DNA from: Atherix ibis | Taxonomy: Eukaryota; Arthropoda; Insecta; Diptera; Athericidae | Assembly (NCBI GenBank): GCA_958298945.1 | Contig: OY282607.1 | Coordinates: forward strand, 35,311,000 to 35,374,999 | Direction of reading: 5' to 3' | DNA: 64,000 bases | Shown here: positions 11,780 to 23,330 of the stretch, one piece after another | How the letters are laid out: each line of letters starts with the position of its first letter | Numbering within the stretch: position 1 is the first letter of the stretch | Notes under the pieces: model-generated | Database searches by the model: none | Told to the model about the DNA's origin: nothing | The model's input: only the letters and a program-made list of their open reading frames with translations | Position numbers and translations under genes: made by a program

Positions 11780-11905
11780 GGAAAATCAAACTGAGATGAA
11801 CAAAAAAATTTTGCCTCCAGGACAAACTGTCAACCAAGTTTCTTATGAAAAAATCCATGAAACGCTTAGAAAGGGGTTTTCGCGGTAAATAGTTTATTGC
11901 AGACA
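11780..11905 (+). pseudogene. Small mariner transposase fragment
   Basis: One frame reads KKILPPGQTVNQVSYEKIHE followed by TLRKGF. This corresponds to the F-V-P-x-G-Q-T-V-N-x-x-Y-Y-x-E-V-L block that precedes the second catalytic Asp in mariners. It lies just outside the 10413-11665 element and belongs to a different type. Only this block is recognisable. Confidence 0.45.
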
Positions 11906-12029
11906 CTTTGATGCTCCATTAAGAAATTCGCGATATGTAAAATTATGTCAAGTTATAAGCTTCTCAATAGTTTTATTCACAAGCAATAATTGTTTCTTTT
12001 GGAGGTATTGAAAATACCATTACATTCAA

Positions 12030-12395
12030 AAAAAATTACTTTTTTAAGGTTGAACGTTGCTTTACAACCAATTAACCACGTTATCGGACCATGATAGACG
12101 ATTATTTCTTCGAAAAAATAGATAATTTCGTGCATTAGACCGATTAATTGACCTCCTAAGATCACGTGATGTGACTTCGCTCGATTAGTTCTTGTAAGTA
12201 TATGTAAAATCGTTAATGTATGCTGACAAACTAGTAACAATTAACGCCTTCGAAGCCCATATTAAGTCACAGTAATAGCAGATATAGAGCCGGCAATACG
12301 AAGACTGTAGATGGAGAAATTTTTTTAATATATTAATAAGCTTTCTTTCCATTCTCACTATTCTTAATAATATCATGGCTATAGTCTGCATTATT
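12030..12395 (+). pseudogene. Tc1/mariner-superfamily transposase remnant (C-terminal half)
   Basis: The heavily stopped frame contains MIDDYFFEKIDNFVH and then RLIDLLRSRDVTSLD*FL*V, YVKSLMYADKLVTINAFEAH and IKSQ*QQI. This follows the D-W-P-P-R-S-C-D-L-T-P-L-D-Y-F-L-W-G-Y-V-K-S-x-V-Y-x-x-K-P pattern of a transposase group widespread in insects. A minus-strand open frame here (12185-12391) is a shadow. Confidence 0.6.
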
Positions 12396-12443
12396 ATAAT
12401 ACGGAAAAAGACCCTTCAATAAAGAAAATTAGTATATTTATTA

Positions 12444-13650
12444 GTACGAGGGCAATATGATAAGTCATTGACTAATATAAAAATGTAGCTGATATTAGTA
12501 AACCGATATTTTTTTTATTATCTGGCATTCCTAAAATGGCGCCACATAAAATTTTATTACCATCTATTTATTAGTTCTGTTTTGATAGTAATTGAAAGGA
12601 AACAAGAGTTCTATTTTTTTATTAATAAGAAAAAAAAATGATGAAATATAATTTTTTGATGAAAAATATAATATCTAAAACAAAGCCAAGCTTGAAAAGT
12701 ATAATAGGGACTTATCACCATCGTATGAAACTATATATAGTAGTGGTTTATTGAATTTATTTCTGGTTCGTATGAGCTTAAGTGACCCTGAACGATATTC
12801 AATTTAGATCACCACCAAAGAAATGATTAATGAAATCCACGATATTGTTTTAAATGACCCTCGAGTGAAAGGGTATGATATAGCTGACATGGTAAACATT
12901 TCAAAAGAACGTGTAGGCATATAAATCTTACACGAAATTTTGGGTATGAGAAAGCTATCGACGAGTGTTTGGGCATTTTTAAAAGTAATCCAAATGAATT
13001 TTTTTTTTTTCAAAAATTTATAACTGTTGATCAAATTGATTTATAACTATTGATCAAACATGGATTCATCAATACACACCAAAAACCAAAGTTCATACAA
13101 AAAATGAACTTCTACTAGCGAATGTGCACTAAAGACTACAAAAATAGTTCTACCGCCTGTCTACTATTCTCTGGAACGCACATGCTTTCATCTTCATTGA
13201 CTATTTTGTAAAAAAACAAATCGATAATAGTACAGTATTATACGGTAATATTATACGAGTTGAATAATGAAATCAAGACAAAATGTGCCGATTTGGTAAA
13301 GAAAAAAATTATCTTTCATCAAGAAAATGCACGCTTGCACATTTGTGCCTTCGCAATGACAAAATTGCATGAGTTAGGATACGAATTGCTTCCGCATTTA
13401 TCATATTCATCAGATTTAGCCCCCAGTGATTATTTGTCTAGCTATAATTTAAAATGAAAAATTGGCTCGATGGAAAATAATTTGGATAAAAGGATGAGCA
13501 ATTGTTGAAAGAATTGCCTTTTTTGAAGGGTGTAATAGATCGAATTTTTTAGATGTGATATAAAAGATAGAAAAATACTGCCCTAAATATAACAAAAAAA
13601 CGTTATTTCTTGTCAAGGCCAGGTATTAATCATACAACCGTTGCATTTTT
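12444..13650 (+). pseudogene. Irritans-like mariner remnant
   Basis: Fragments in order are EMINEIHDIVLNDPRVKGYD, IADMVNISKERVG, ILHEILGMRKLS, TVDQ/WIHQYTPKTK (first Asp region), then AFIFIDYFVKKQIDNS, IIFHQENARLHICAFAMTKL and HELGYELLPHLSYSSDLAPS, followed by DYLSSY. Catalytic motif 2 has QEN instead of QDN, losing the Asp; motif 3 (APSDY) is kept. The left edge TACGAGGGCAATATGATAAG (12445) looks like a mariner terminus; the right end, near 13610-13650, matches it only weakly. Confidence 0.8.
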
Positions 13651-13659
13651 TATTTTGTT

Positions 13660-16060
13660 GAAAAAATGGTGAAATAATTACTGAGTAGGATATTAATCAT
13701 AGTTTACTGAGAGTATCCTCCATTCTGATAGGTAAGCACATATTCTTCTATTTTGAAATTGACGGGCTCATTAGGCGGTTTTCAAGTCGTCCTATATATC
13801 CTCATAAAATGTTATCATATGTCAAAACCTTTGCAATAGTAACTTTATTACAGTAAGTTTTGATTTGAAAACTTGAAATAAATTTCAACAAAGACTGAAA
13901 AAACTATTGTATGAAATGATGTTAAAAAAAATTCTCCAAAAATAATAAGGAATTTCCAATCAAGGTCAAAAGTACAATAAAATATAAAAAAATTCTGAAA
14001 TCTTTTTAGTAAACCTTTTTTCCTAAAAATCATCCTTTTCATATGAAAAAAATAATTTTTTTTTATTATAGTTTTCAAAAAAATTGCGTATTTTTCGACT
14101 TTTTATTACTAAATTGCCTAAAGAAAATTATTTTATAAGGACAATCTTTTTTAGAAATCGGTATGATGAAGAAAACTTTGAAAAGCCATAGCCAATGAAT
14201 ATTGCTGAGTATAAGTGAACTAACAAAATGAATTGAACATTTTATATAAGATATGAAAATGAGTAAACCAACTTTCAAAAATATCATATTATAGATGATA
14301 GTTATAAAATAATATCACGAAACATATAAGAAACTGTCTTTTGTCATAATTATTATTAAGTTTAATAGCATATACTAGATGAAAATTCTCCTTAGTTTGG
14401 CAATTTAAATGAATGATTACATTGGGGATTACCATATGACAAAACCTCTCACACAGCAAACGAAAAGAAAAATATTCTCTACAAAATATACAAAAAAAAA
14501 ATCAATAAACCAAATTTTGTGGATGACGATAAACTAAATTCTCAAGAAACTGAAATCTATATTATCATGCCATCAATTTATACAAATTTTCTTTATATTC
14601 AATGTCAATCGTTCGAATGTATTGTATTCGGTCTATACATACGAATACGAGTATACACATATAGATGTGTACGAAACATTGAAAATTTTTGAAAATGTAA
14701 TTTTCCATAGTAGTCAGATCCCAAAGGATTTGTTTCCCTTTGTCAGCTTTGAGAATTTCCTTGATTTACCAAACGATATGGGTCGATTTAAAATCAGAAT
14801 ATCTACTTATCTGCCTCTGTTCTCTTTTATTCAGTTATCTGATATCGATTCGTTCTGTTTTCATTTTGCCAGTCATTTTACTCCTTGTACCGATAAATTT
14901 TCAAATAACTTCCATTTTTAAAAACTTTACCAATTGATAGGGTGACTTAAGGGCTAATATTTATCATTTTGCCTTTTATTTTCGTTATTTCTACACTCCG
15001 TGTTTTGTATACCAATTTATTGTTACTATATTGACAATAAAATAAACGATACCATACCGTATGCCTTAATATAAATAATTTGTAAATGTTGTATTATTTA
15101 AAAAATTTATTGCCTTGCTCCTTAAAATATTTTTTTTTATACACACAGAATAGTACAAAACTAATTTTTTTTCATATTAAACAAACACGGAATATATGTT
15201 TTTATAGATAGTATCTGAGCACATTTTTTTTATTGGATACTTTATCTAAAAGTATCTTTATTTGAATATAGGGTAGACATACGAGATAGTTCCTATAAAC
15301 TCGTACGGATTGACTACACTACTCTAACCTTGACTGTTCCACTCCATCGACAGTAATACTTTTAACAAAACTAATTTCAACAATTAATAATACTCGGCTC
15401 TCGTCCTTTCTCAACTGAATTTGCACTCATCTTTAAAAAACAAACATCACCTTCATCAAAAGTTAAATTATTGAATTACTTTATTTTCCAATTAAGTTTT
15501 AATAGTTTGTAATTAATTATTTAAAGGACATTTAATGCTATTAGTGTGCGTAAGAATGTTTAAAAAATTATTCAGTTTACTTAGTAGATGTTCACAGTTC
15601 CTGTTGATAATATTGTATTCATGTTTTCTATTTATTTTAAAGGATGCTCTTATTATACAAGGATTGACCGTTTTTTTAAATTAGTAATATTTTTATTATT
15701 TTTTTTTTACAAATTATGAGCATTAGAAAAACAAATTTAAATTTTTTTAATGGCTGCATACTCAGGATGAGAACTTTTTAAAAATTGTTGGATTTTATTA
15801 TGTTTCCCGACGATATATAATATTATTACCATGCAAAGAAAATAATGTTTGCATGTTTGTCCTGCCGTTCTAAGGAGCAAGGTACAGAAATATTATATTA
15901 TTTAACGTGACTTACCTATCGTTAGAAATAAAACCACGAGTCACGCTTAATCAACGCACCACTATTACTGGCAGTTTACAGTCAGTAACCAGTCACAAGC
16001 TGATTATTCCAACTGTTATTAGCGACGCCTATCTAAACCTCTGCTCTCATAAGCAGTGAT
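13660..16060. other. AT-rich intergenic stretch
   Basis: An open frame of 99 codons at 14622-14921 lacks any recognisable motif and codon structure. Nothing else is supported. Confidence 0.45.
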
Positions 16061-16079
16061 AGCGCCCGATATGTGAGGT

Positions 16080-16411
16080 GCCTTAGGCAGACACCACTTT
16101 GCTGCCTAAGGCGCCTTACCATTGTCTAGCACAGTGTGTTTTAGCACCATGGGGCATCCCGATTCCCGTAGTACCAATTTTTGTTTTAAGAGTACTTCGG
16201 TTTGTACTCCGCTCATTGAGCTACGGTAAGGAATCGTAGATGCCCCATGGTGTTAAAGGGTACGCGGGTTCGCCAAGACCCAAAAGTACAACGGTAAGGA
16301 GTCGTAGATGCCCCAGCACAGGTACGCGGGTTCGCCAAGACCCAAAAGTACAACCGGAATCGGCATTGGTCTTTGACCCGGTTGTATCCACCTTCCGTGT
16401 TATTTATACAC
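16080..16411 (-). repeat. Inverted and tandem repeats in the probable 3' region of an R1-clade element
   Basis: This GC-richer stretch contains an 11-bp inverted pair GCCTTAGGCAG / CTGCCTAAGGC (16080-16112), a 13-bp inverted pair CACCATGGGGCAT / ATGCCCCATGGTG (16145-16157 and 16240-16252), and a 68-bp tandem duplication (16223-16290 and 16291-16354). It lies directly downstream of the R1-like ORF2 stop on the minus strand, so it is probably that element's 3' untranslated region. Confidence 0.55.
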
Positions 16412-17560
16412 TCATTCACGCACAATTTTCGCTCTCCTCCCAAAAAATGCCACGGCCAATCTATTAAAGCATTCATACCATTCTCTCACACCTAACACAC
16501 CACTCACATCCACACTATCATTATTCACCACGATTCCACATGCACCTAGGTCACGCAAATCACCGTCCAGGCCGCACCCAATGAGAAGGTGCTTGGCACT
16601 CTTCTCCGCCGCCCCACGAGGTCATCTAGCCTCCGCTGCCTGACCACGCCCGTACAGGAACCCATTCATACTGCCATGTTCCGTGAGTAAATACCCAAGG
16701 TACAGACCTAATTTAAATCCATACGCAGACGCAAAGCACACATCCGAAATGAACATGTGCGTCCATCTACCATTTACACTCTCATCTCATCGATGTTGCC
16801 AAATTTCATACATTTTATTCAGGACCAGTAAACGCCACTGGCGTGAACTAACATCCTGAACCTTTTCATTCATAACTGGACAACCAGCTAACGGGATGCC
16901 CCGCCGTAGACGGTAGTGAATGCTTCCACGCAGCACCTCCAGGTCCCATGGAATTTCTCCCATGAGAACCTGCATCGCATCCGTTGACACGGTTCTACAT
17001 ACATTCAAATATGTATACAAAGCCAGATGCTGAACTGAATTTATGCATACCCTTGCATACTGGTAGCGCATAATGTCACCCCATACACACGACGCATACA
17101 TTGCACATGGAACAAATAAACCCTTGTACAGGGCTTTCACCGGTCTAGATCGAAGTCCGCATTTTTTGCGAAATACTCGCACCAACATGCTAGCCAAACC
17201 GGCCACGCGCTACTTTAGATGTTGCAAGTGAGGCCAAAAGTTCAGCCTCTCTCCAACCTTTACTCCAAGGTAACGTACTTCCCGCGCGTATCGAACCCCG
17301 AGGAGCAAGGTGCAGTATTTGTGCAGCGTCCTGTACGTAATGAAGAAGCTGTGATGGCTGTACGGCAGAGTGTTAACGACGACCCATCGCTGTCTATTCG
17401 TCGACGTACTTCTCACTAGTTTTTTTAATATCTGACAATATTGTTTTTTTTGTTCAAAAGTCTCTAGCACAAAAGCGATAGGCCATTCTGTTACGCCACA
17501 ACCACAAGGCCATTTAGCGACTTTATGTTACGTGTAGTTTAGCATTGCCAGCTTCTCTAA
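16412..17560 (-). pseudogene. R1-clade non-LTR retrotransposon, C-terminal part of ORF2
   Basis: Reading down the minus strand: VVNTLPYSHHSFFITYRTLH, VRYAREVRYLGVKVGERLNF, then VRVFRKKCGLRSRPVKALYK, GLFVPCAMYASCVWGD, LALYTYLNVCRTVSTDAMQV and LMGEIPWDLEVLRG. After EIWQHR comes a stop (TGA replacing W), then DESVNGRWTHMFISDV, LLTEHGSMNGFLYGRG, a stop replacing the Cys of the terminal zinc knuckle, and AEKSAKHLLIGCG. The frame ends at TGA 16412-16414. It is one frame throughout with three nonsense codons (another at 17207-17209). The RT palm motifs are not seen; upstream sequence decays beyond about 17560. Confidence 0.85.
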
Positions 17561-17939
17561 TGAAACCGGTCGGTTTAATTGCTAAAGAGCAAAAAATTAG
17601 GATGATAAAGAAGGTTAAAAAAGGGGCTTGGAAAAATAGTTCTTAGATCAAGGAGTTCCTTCAAAAATAATTTCTGAATTCAGTGGCATTCATTTAAAAT
17701 ATGGGGAATAGTGAGTTGAACGCCGCAGGAATGGCATGATGGGAAAGGTTGGTTACTAAAGACGAAATTATGAGTAAGTGATTCATGGTATGCCCAATTC
17801 GAATTCGGACAAGTTTCCTTGCCGAGAATTTCGGGATGGTTATTGAGTATACTGGTTTTGCTGTCTTAGGCCACTTTCGGACCAGCCTATTTGTCTACGA
17901 ATGCCTAAAGATGTTATATGCTATTTGGTTAGCAGGCAG

Positions 17940-18110
17940 AGGAAGTTTCGAATAAGAGTGAACACTAAACAGTCAGCCAAGTCATTCCTCACGTTACCAA
18001 CATAACCGAGAACCCAACACAATTTGACGTTTCTATTATTTAACAGATTGCAACGAATTACATTGAGCATCGGATCATTTGACGATCCACAAATTGATTC
18101 GTCTTAATCA
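17940..18110 (-). pseudogene. RNase H fragment of a non-LTR retrotransposon
   Basis: The minus-strand frame reads NVIRCNLLNNRNVKLCWVLG then YVGNVRNDLADCLV. It matches the W-V-P-G-H-x-G-x-x-G-N-E-x-A-D-x-x-A motif of I/Jockey-group RNase H domains, with H to Y and E to D changes at the active-site His and following Glu. The surrounding 17560-18490 sequence probably belongs to the same decayed element. Confidence 0.5.
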
Positions 18111-18508
18111 TTGAATAGTGAACCTAAAGCTGGAAAAACTCTACTGTATCGTTCTCGGCGCTTATTGCCAACAAGCTGAATGACAGCAAAAGATGTTGTA
18201 TGCTCATCATCAGAACTGAATATATGTGAATGTTAGAACTCAATTACCGAGTCCATCCAGCAGTTCTAGGAATATTTTCCCGTAGCTAAATGGATCGGTG
18301 TTTGCCTTACTGTACCTGCTGAGTGACGTAGAAACGCTCAACTTCGCTCTCAACCATAGTTTCCACTCCAGATACGGAAAGGAGGTTGGCAAAAATCGAA
18401 AGAAAAGGTGGATGGATCTCTTCCTAAAGTCAGAAACCAATAAAGAAATGGAGGATGAATTCAATAAGAGATGTGTAAAGATATTGTGAAACGTGTTTTC
18501 GACTAGTT

Positions 18509-18536
18509 TCACAGAAGTGGTGAAAATTATCACCAC
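18509..18536. repeat. Short perfect hairpin
   Basis: AGAAGTGGTGA and TCACCACTTCT form an 11-bp stem around a 6-nt AAAATT/AAATTA centre, followed by a T run. This is probably a feature of the decayed retroelement. Confidence 0.45.
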
Positions 18537-18649
18537 TTCTTTTTAAATTTAATCAATAAAAAATGTAATCTCCTTCTATAGTAAAAAAAATTGTTTTTTA
18601 TGTACCAAAAAGTACATATTTCCATGAAAGTGTGAAAGAAAGATTATGA

Positions 18650-18975
18650 GAGACCGATCGGGCCATACTGCGGACTTTCCGTTTAAAAATATTGTACGTT
18701 ACCTGCTCCTATGCGTATAGCACATATTTGGTTGCTACAATATGAGAACACCTCCGATCACACCATCAGCTCCATTAACGAATTTCTGTTGAAAAAGGTC
18801 ATTGTTTTGGTTACTCGGCCAACCCGCCACCATTCACCTGATCTAAGTCCATGTACTTTTTTGTTCCTCAAAATCAAAAGACACTAGGCAGCACATCGTC
18901 TTGGTGCTGTGGATAATATCGAAAGGAGTTTAACCGAGGAGCTGGAACAAAAACGTTTACTTTTCTGGCAAAAAT
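18650..18975 (+). pseudogene. Mariner transposase C-terminal fragment
   Basis: The frame contains SINEFLLKKVIVLVTRPT, then HHSPDLSPCTFLFLKIKRH, HRLGAVDNIERSLTEELEQ and KRLLFW. The mariner pattern is P-Y-S-P-D-L-S-P-C-D-F-F-L-F-x-K-L-K. The third catalytic Asp is replaced by Thr (SPCT). Confidence 0.6.
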
Positions 18976-19099
18976 TTTACTTTTAGAATTGTTGCAACAA
19001 AAAGTTTACTTTTCTAGTACACCTTGTAGCAACTGTCATGATCTTAATTCGGATTTGTTTGGTATAATACATATAAGTATCGACGGGATTAGTTATCAA

Positions 19100-19965
19100 A
19101 TTATCCTGAATCGTTGAACTTTATTTTGAAAATCAATGGTCCATTTGTTTGACTCAGAGTGTCCCTCAGATCCAATTACAAACCTGGTTGCCCATGTTCG
19201 ACAACTAGGGATAGTATGCAATCTTCCTGATGCCGCAAGATAGCCCACGGCACACACAAATACAAATGTTGAACGTGTATAGGAAAGTACGCAGGAAATT
19301 CCAGAAAAACATCTGACACATCTTGGAATATAACGACGATCGAAGCAGAGAATTTTTGTATTTACGTATGTTCTCAAATAAAGTTCAATTAAAACTGACA
19401 GACTACCAGCAACGGCTTGGCTGTGCCATTTATTTCCAGTAAAAGGCTTGTAAACAAGCAAAACTGCAGAATATAGGCTACGGAGAATCCATCAGCGACA
19501 ATTACACCCATCTAAGGCCCATGGGGATTATTGGCACATATTTCTTTGTAAATGAAGACGGTGTCGCAGTTTCCATCAATAGAGTACAATATCGAACGTT
19601 GTTAAAAAAAAATTTTAAGGCGAGATGTGGAAATTTGTCCAACAGTGCATACTGCAAGTGACTCAATGGCTCTGTTAAATGAAAGCATTATTTCGCGTAG
19701 AAGTGATTGCAATTGGGCTCCGCGTTCTCTGGATTTAATCGCTTCTGGCTATTTTCTTTGAGGATATTTAAAAGAAGAAGTGTACTTTAATAAGCCAAGA
19801 ACCATCCCCAATTAAAAAACAACATTCGCAATGTAGTTTAAGTCAATTAAAAAACAACATTCGCAATGAAATTTAAGGAAAATATTTCCGAAAGAGCACG
19901 AATATGTGAAGCAGAAAATGGCCACCACTTAAGAGATTTAATTTTTCATAATTAAACCGAAAATT
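19100..19965 (+). pseudogene. Tc1/mariner-superfamily transposase, nearly complete but frameshifted
   Basis: N-terminal pieces are LYFENQWSICLTQSVP, VCNLPDAAR*PTAHTNTNVE and ESTQEIPEKHLTHLGI, a paired-type helix-turn-helix region, followed by KVQLKLTDYQQRLGCAIYF. The catalytic half gives GIIGTYFFVNEDGVAVSINR, VQYRTLL, HTASDSMALLNESIISRRSD, CNWAPRSLDLIASGYFL*GY and LKEEVYFNKPRTIPN. The end is ENISERARICEAENGHHLRD then LIFHN and TAA. Several frameshifts are needed. A 25-bp direct repeat CAATTAAAAAACAACATTCG... occurs twice, 36 bp apart, at about 19808-19870. A 121-codon frame on the opposite strand is only a shadow. Confidence 0.8.
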
Positions 19966-21324
19966 TTCCCAATTAATTTACTATATTTATAAAAAAATAA
20001 AAATAATAATTATCAACAGAAACTACAACGTTTATTTTGAGCCGTCCCTAATTAAAAGCCAATCGATATCAGAAAATTGTTTAATTAGTAATAGAGAACA
20101 ACAATTAAAAAGAATGAAAAATTGAAAAAAGGACTGAATACCGTATTAAAAAAGGACTGAATTTCTACTATAATCTTTCAAAATATTATATATCGTCGTT
20201 CACATTTGTACGTGCTCATGAATAGTTTCGGTTCATCGAAAAGTAAAAATATTTTATTTGGAAAAAAATCTCACACCAAAAATGAAGTTGAAAAATATCC
20301 TACAAACATACTTCAAACACTCCAGATAAGCAAACTATTTGCCATAATATGAACATTGTTGAAAGAGGAGGTTTTAAGATACACACGTGAACTGAATAAG
20401 ATATTATCTGTTTCTAAACGAACCGAAAATTTTAGGGGGAATCTTCGCAATATTTTTCTCTCTTCCTTTAACCTTTAGATCATTTTCAAGAATTTAAAAT
20501 AAGGTAAATAGATATTGTGCTGAATTCAGATGATAATTTTGGTATTTTAAGGACGAGAAAAATTCAGTCATACAGTCGACAAGTTAGTTAGGCAAGTGTA
20601 CGTATAAAAAGTGCACCAGATGGTATTACAATAGAGTTCTGTTTACATAACTAAGTGTATTTACAATTTCTTTGCAGATAATTTACATTTTATCAGTGCC
20701 CGTACAAAAGGTAAAAGACAAATCAATAAGAAATTGAAGAGAGAAAAAAACGAAAACTTTGAATAAGATTGAAGGTTTTTTTCCTCATTAAATCTCTCTT
20801 TATATTTTTACTTAGTATTGATTTAAATTACAGTTAATGTTAAAAAAAATATTGAAAGCGTCGTATTCTTTCACTTGTTTAATTTTTATTTAAGAATTAT
20901 TTCAACTTAAAAACACGATCCTGTAAAATAAGAATATGATAGAAAAATTAAATTACAAAAAAAAACTTGTACAGTCGTTTTATCATGGAAAATAAATTTT
21001 TTTTTATTTAGATAGATCCGTTTAAGTTTTTCTTTTTTTTTTAATTATATTCAAAGCTTTGTTTAACCAAAGTTCTCCCAATCCATTTTTGATATTCTGA
21101 AATTTAATATAATTTACACATTACTTAAAGGTTGAAAAAGAATATCAAATGTCTCAAAGGATTTATCGCATCTTTGAAATTCTAAGAACCTTGAATTATT
21201 TTTGGATACATTTTATTCGTCTATGAATTTTGCAGCTAAAAAAAATTATTTTTTAATTGTGGTAGGCTGAAAAAAAGAACCAAAATAACTTGAGATTTTA
21301 CTTTTAAAATATAATTATCGATCC
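19966..21324. other. AT-rich intergenic stretch
   Basis: No motif, RNA gene or repeat was recognised. Confidence 0.45.
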
Positions 21325-22405
21325 TACGAGAATCGTTCGATAAGTCCTTAGAAAAAGATAGAAAAAACTTGTTTTTTAAAAAAAAAAAATTTATTTTTTA
21401 ACATAATCTCCTTTTAGCTCTATACACTTTTCCAAAATTTTTATCCCGTCCAAAAAATAGGATTTCGGAAATTCTGCAAAATACTCATCCGTTTGAGCAA
21501 TGACGTCCTCGTTTGAAGTGAACCGTCGTCTGCTAAGCCATTTCTTCAGATTGGGGAAAAGAAAATAGTTTTTCGAGGCCAAATCTGGTGAATAAGCGGG
21601 ATGCTGCAACAATTACATTCTTAATTCCACAATTTTGGCCATGGAAACAGCGCAGGTGTGCACACGCGCATTGTCCTGATGCAAGAGGATTTTTTTCTTC
21701 TTCAGATGGGGACGTTTCTCTTTGATTTCCTCGCTCAACCGTTGCAATAACGACGCGTAATACGCTCCTGTTATTGTTTTTCCTTTTTCCAAGTAGTCGA
21801 TAAAAATGATGCCTTGCGAATCCCAAAAAGACCGTGGCCATCACCTTGCTGGCCGATGGCACAGTTTTTGCCTTCTTCGGAGCCCGTTCACCCTTGAAAA
21901 TCCACTGTGATGACTGTCTCTTCGTTTCTGGAGTGTAGTAGTGTATCCAAGTTTCGTCCACAGTGACATATCGATGAAGGAATTCGGCAGGATTGCGATG
22001 AAAGAGTGCCAACATAGCGTCAGAGTCCACTACACGATTGCGCTTATTCTCCTCTGAGAGCAAACGCGGCACACATCTTGCCGAAATTTTTTTTGTTTGT
22101 TGATGATTTCAGGAGTAGACACCTCAACTGGGCGTCCTGAACGATGTTCATCTTTTGTGGATGGACGGCCACGTTTAAATTCATTCACCCAATTGTAAAC
22201 CGTCGGAAACACAGGTGCAGATGTGCCATGAACTGCATAAATGTCGTTAACTTTATTCGACGATAGAAATTGACCTACGCTATGGATCGAGCTATGTATT
22301 TTGACAGCTTTCCTGTCGATAATGCTACTTACAAAAAAAAATCCTTACCGACCCTACGAGCGCAATTTCTCGGATTTTCTAAGGACTTATTGAACGACCC
22401 TCGTA
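21325..22405 (-). mobile_element. Mariner element with ~31-bp imperfect inverted ends
   Basis: The outer ends are TACGAGAATCGTTCGATAAG (21325 on) and, read on the minus strand from 22405, TACGAGGGTCGTTCAATAAG; both continue as TCCTTAGAAAA. It encloses a minus-strand mariner transposase. The TACGAGGGTCGTTC-type end is a common mariner terminus. Confidence 0.9.
21391..22252 (-). pseudogene. Mariner transposase with deletion, frameshifts and a catalytic Asp to Asn change
   Basis: The minus-strand order is VFPTVYNWVNEFKRGRPSTK, EHRSGRPVEVSTPEIINK, then a deletion that removes most of the second helix-turn-helix. ARCVPRLLSEENKRNRVV follows, then LHRYVTVDETWIHYYTPETK (first Asp), KVMATVF, LLHQDNARVHTCAVSMAKI (second Asp, in another frame) and LQHPAYSPDLASKNYFLFPN. 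In the last motif A-P-S-D has become A-S-K-N, so the third catalytic Asp is Asn. The C-terminus is LEKCIELKGDYVKK and ends at 21391. At least two frame changes are present. Confidence 0.88.
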
Positions 22406-22409
22406 TCTA

Positions 22410-23150
22410 GTCTATTTTCTATTTGAAGTTACCAAGGCTCAGTTTAGTTCAGTTGATTATACATATTTTGAGCAAAAATACATAAAACCCTCTAATTTAC
22501 CGGTACTTTTGGTACGAAATATTTCTATTCTTAAGACATAATAGTAAACAAAATATAAGAATGCGTTGTTTATTTTTTTATGAAATATTTAAAATATTTC
22601 TGGGTGGTGGACTACGAGGAGATAGGCCCAAAAAAAAGGAGAAAACTAATGACCGTAAAATTCCACGGCAGTCTGACAATCAGAGAATAAGCATTTAAAA
22701 TTAAAATTAATGGCCGAGTTGGAGAGGAATAAAGAATGGGGAAAAGGGGTATAGAAACTTGGAAAAAGTTAAAAATTTGGAAACAAAAATAAAAAAATTG
22801 ACTTAATAAAAAAAACAAGCGCCATGAAATGCACAATCAGGAGCCCACGTTAAGAAATATAGAAACAATAGGACGAGAAGAAGAAAAGGTGCTGGAGCGG
22901 ACCGACAACTACACATAAGGTGGGATACGTCTTTCCCTGACCATTTACATACGTCTTTCCCTGACCATTTACCCAAACCTCTCATGACACTCCTAGGCCA
23001 ATTCAATTTTTTGGAGTGTTCCTTTAGATAAAAACTAATTTTTATTTTATACACTTTTATATAAAACTTATATACTTAAATAATTATTTTTTTTATAATT
23101 TCTTAACAAATATTGCCCTAACACAAATGCGAACAGCGGGCAGTAACTTC
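22410..23150. repeat. Unassigned stretch with a perfect 24-bp tandem duplication
   Basis: ATACGTCTTTCCCTGACCAT plus TTAC occurs at 22925-22948 and again at 22949-22972. The surrounding 22600-22990 sequence is less AT-rich than its flanks and may be an old retroelement, but no protein motif could be read. Confidence 0.45.
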
Positions 23151-23157
23151 AAGTAGT

Positions 23158-23275
23158 AAAATTATAGAAATTCCGCGAGTAAAGAAACTCTCGCGGAATT
23201 TTTATAATTTTATTATAGAAGATACAGTCACTCCATGTGATCCACAGAGTACCATGGAGTGACTGTATCTTCTAT
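23158..23275. repeat. Two adjacent long hairpins
   Basis: Hairpin 1 pairs 23158-23179 with 23190-23211: 22 bp, one mismatch, core ATTCCGCGAG / CTCGCGGAAT, 10-nt loop. Hairpin 2 pairs 23215-23237 with 23253-23275: 23 bp, perfect, core ACAGTCACTCCATG / CATGGAGTGACTGT, 15-nt loop. They are separated by only 3 nt. Confidence 0.85.
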
Positions 23276-23330
23276 ATATACGCGGCTTTTTGAATCCTTT
23301 TATTGCAACGCCACCACAGTCATTTTACTG
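23245..23330 (+). repeat. Dispersed repeat, copy 1 (partner at 32095-32165, opposite strand)
   Basis: GAGTACCATGGAGTGACTGT and, further on, CCTTTTATTGCAACGCCACC then ACAGTCA match the minus strand of 32095-32165 with a few differences and a small indel. The match includes only the right arm of hairpin 2. Identity of the repeat family is unknown. Confidence 0.7.

Noticed and set aside
14622..14921. 99-codon open frame
   Set aside because: No motif, no splice context and surrounding AT-rich noise; open by chance.
16240..16467. 75-codon plus-strand frame and 87-codon minus-strand frame
   Set aside because: Both arise from the duplicated 3' region of the R1-like element and carry no known motif beyond the ORF2 end.
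19096..19461. 121-codon minus-strand open frame
   Set aside because: The plus strand here is the N-terminal half of a decayed transposase (LPDAAR, TDYQQRLG motifs), so this frame is antisense shadow.
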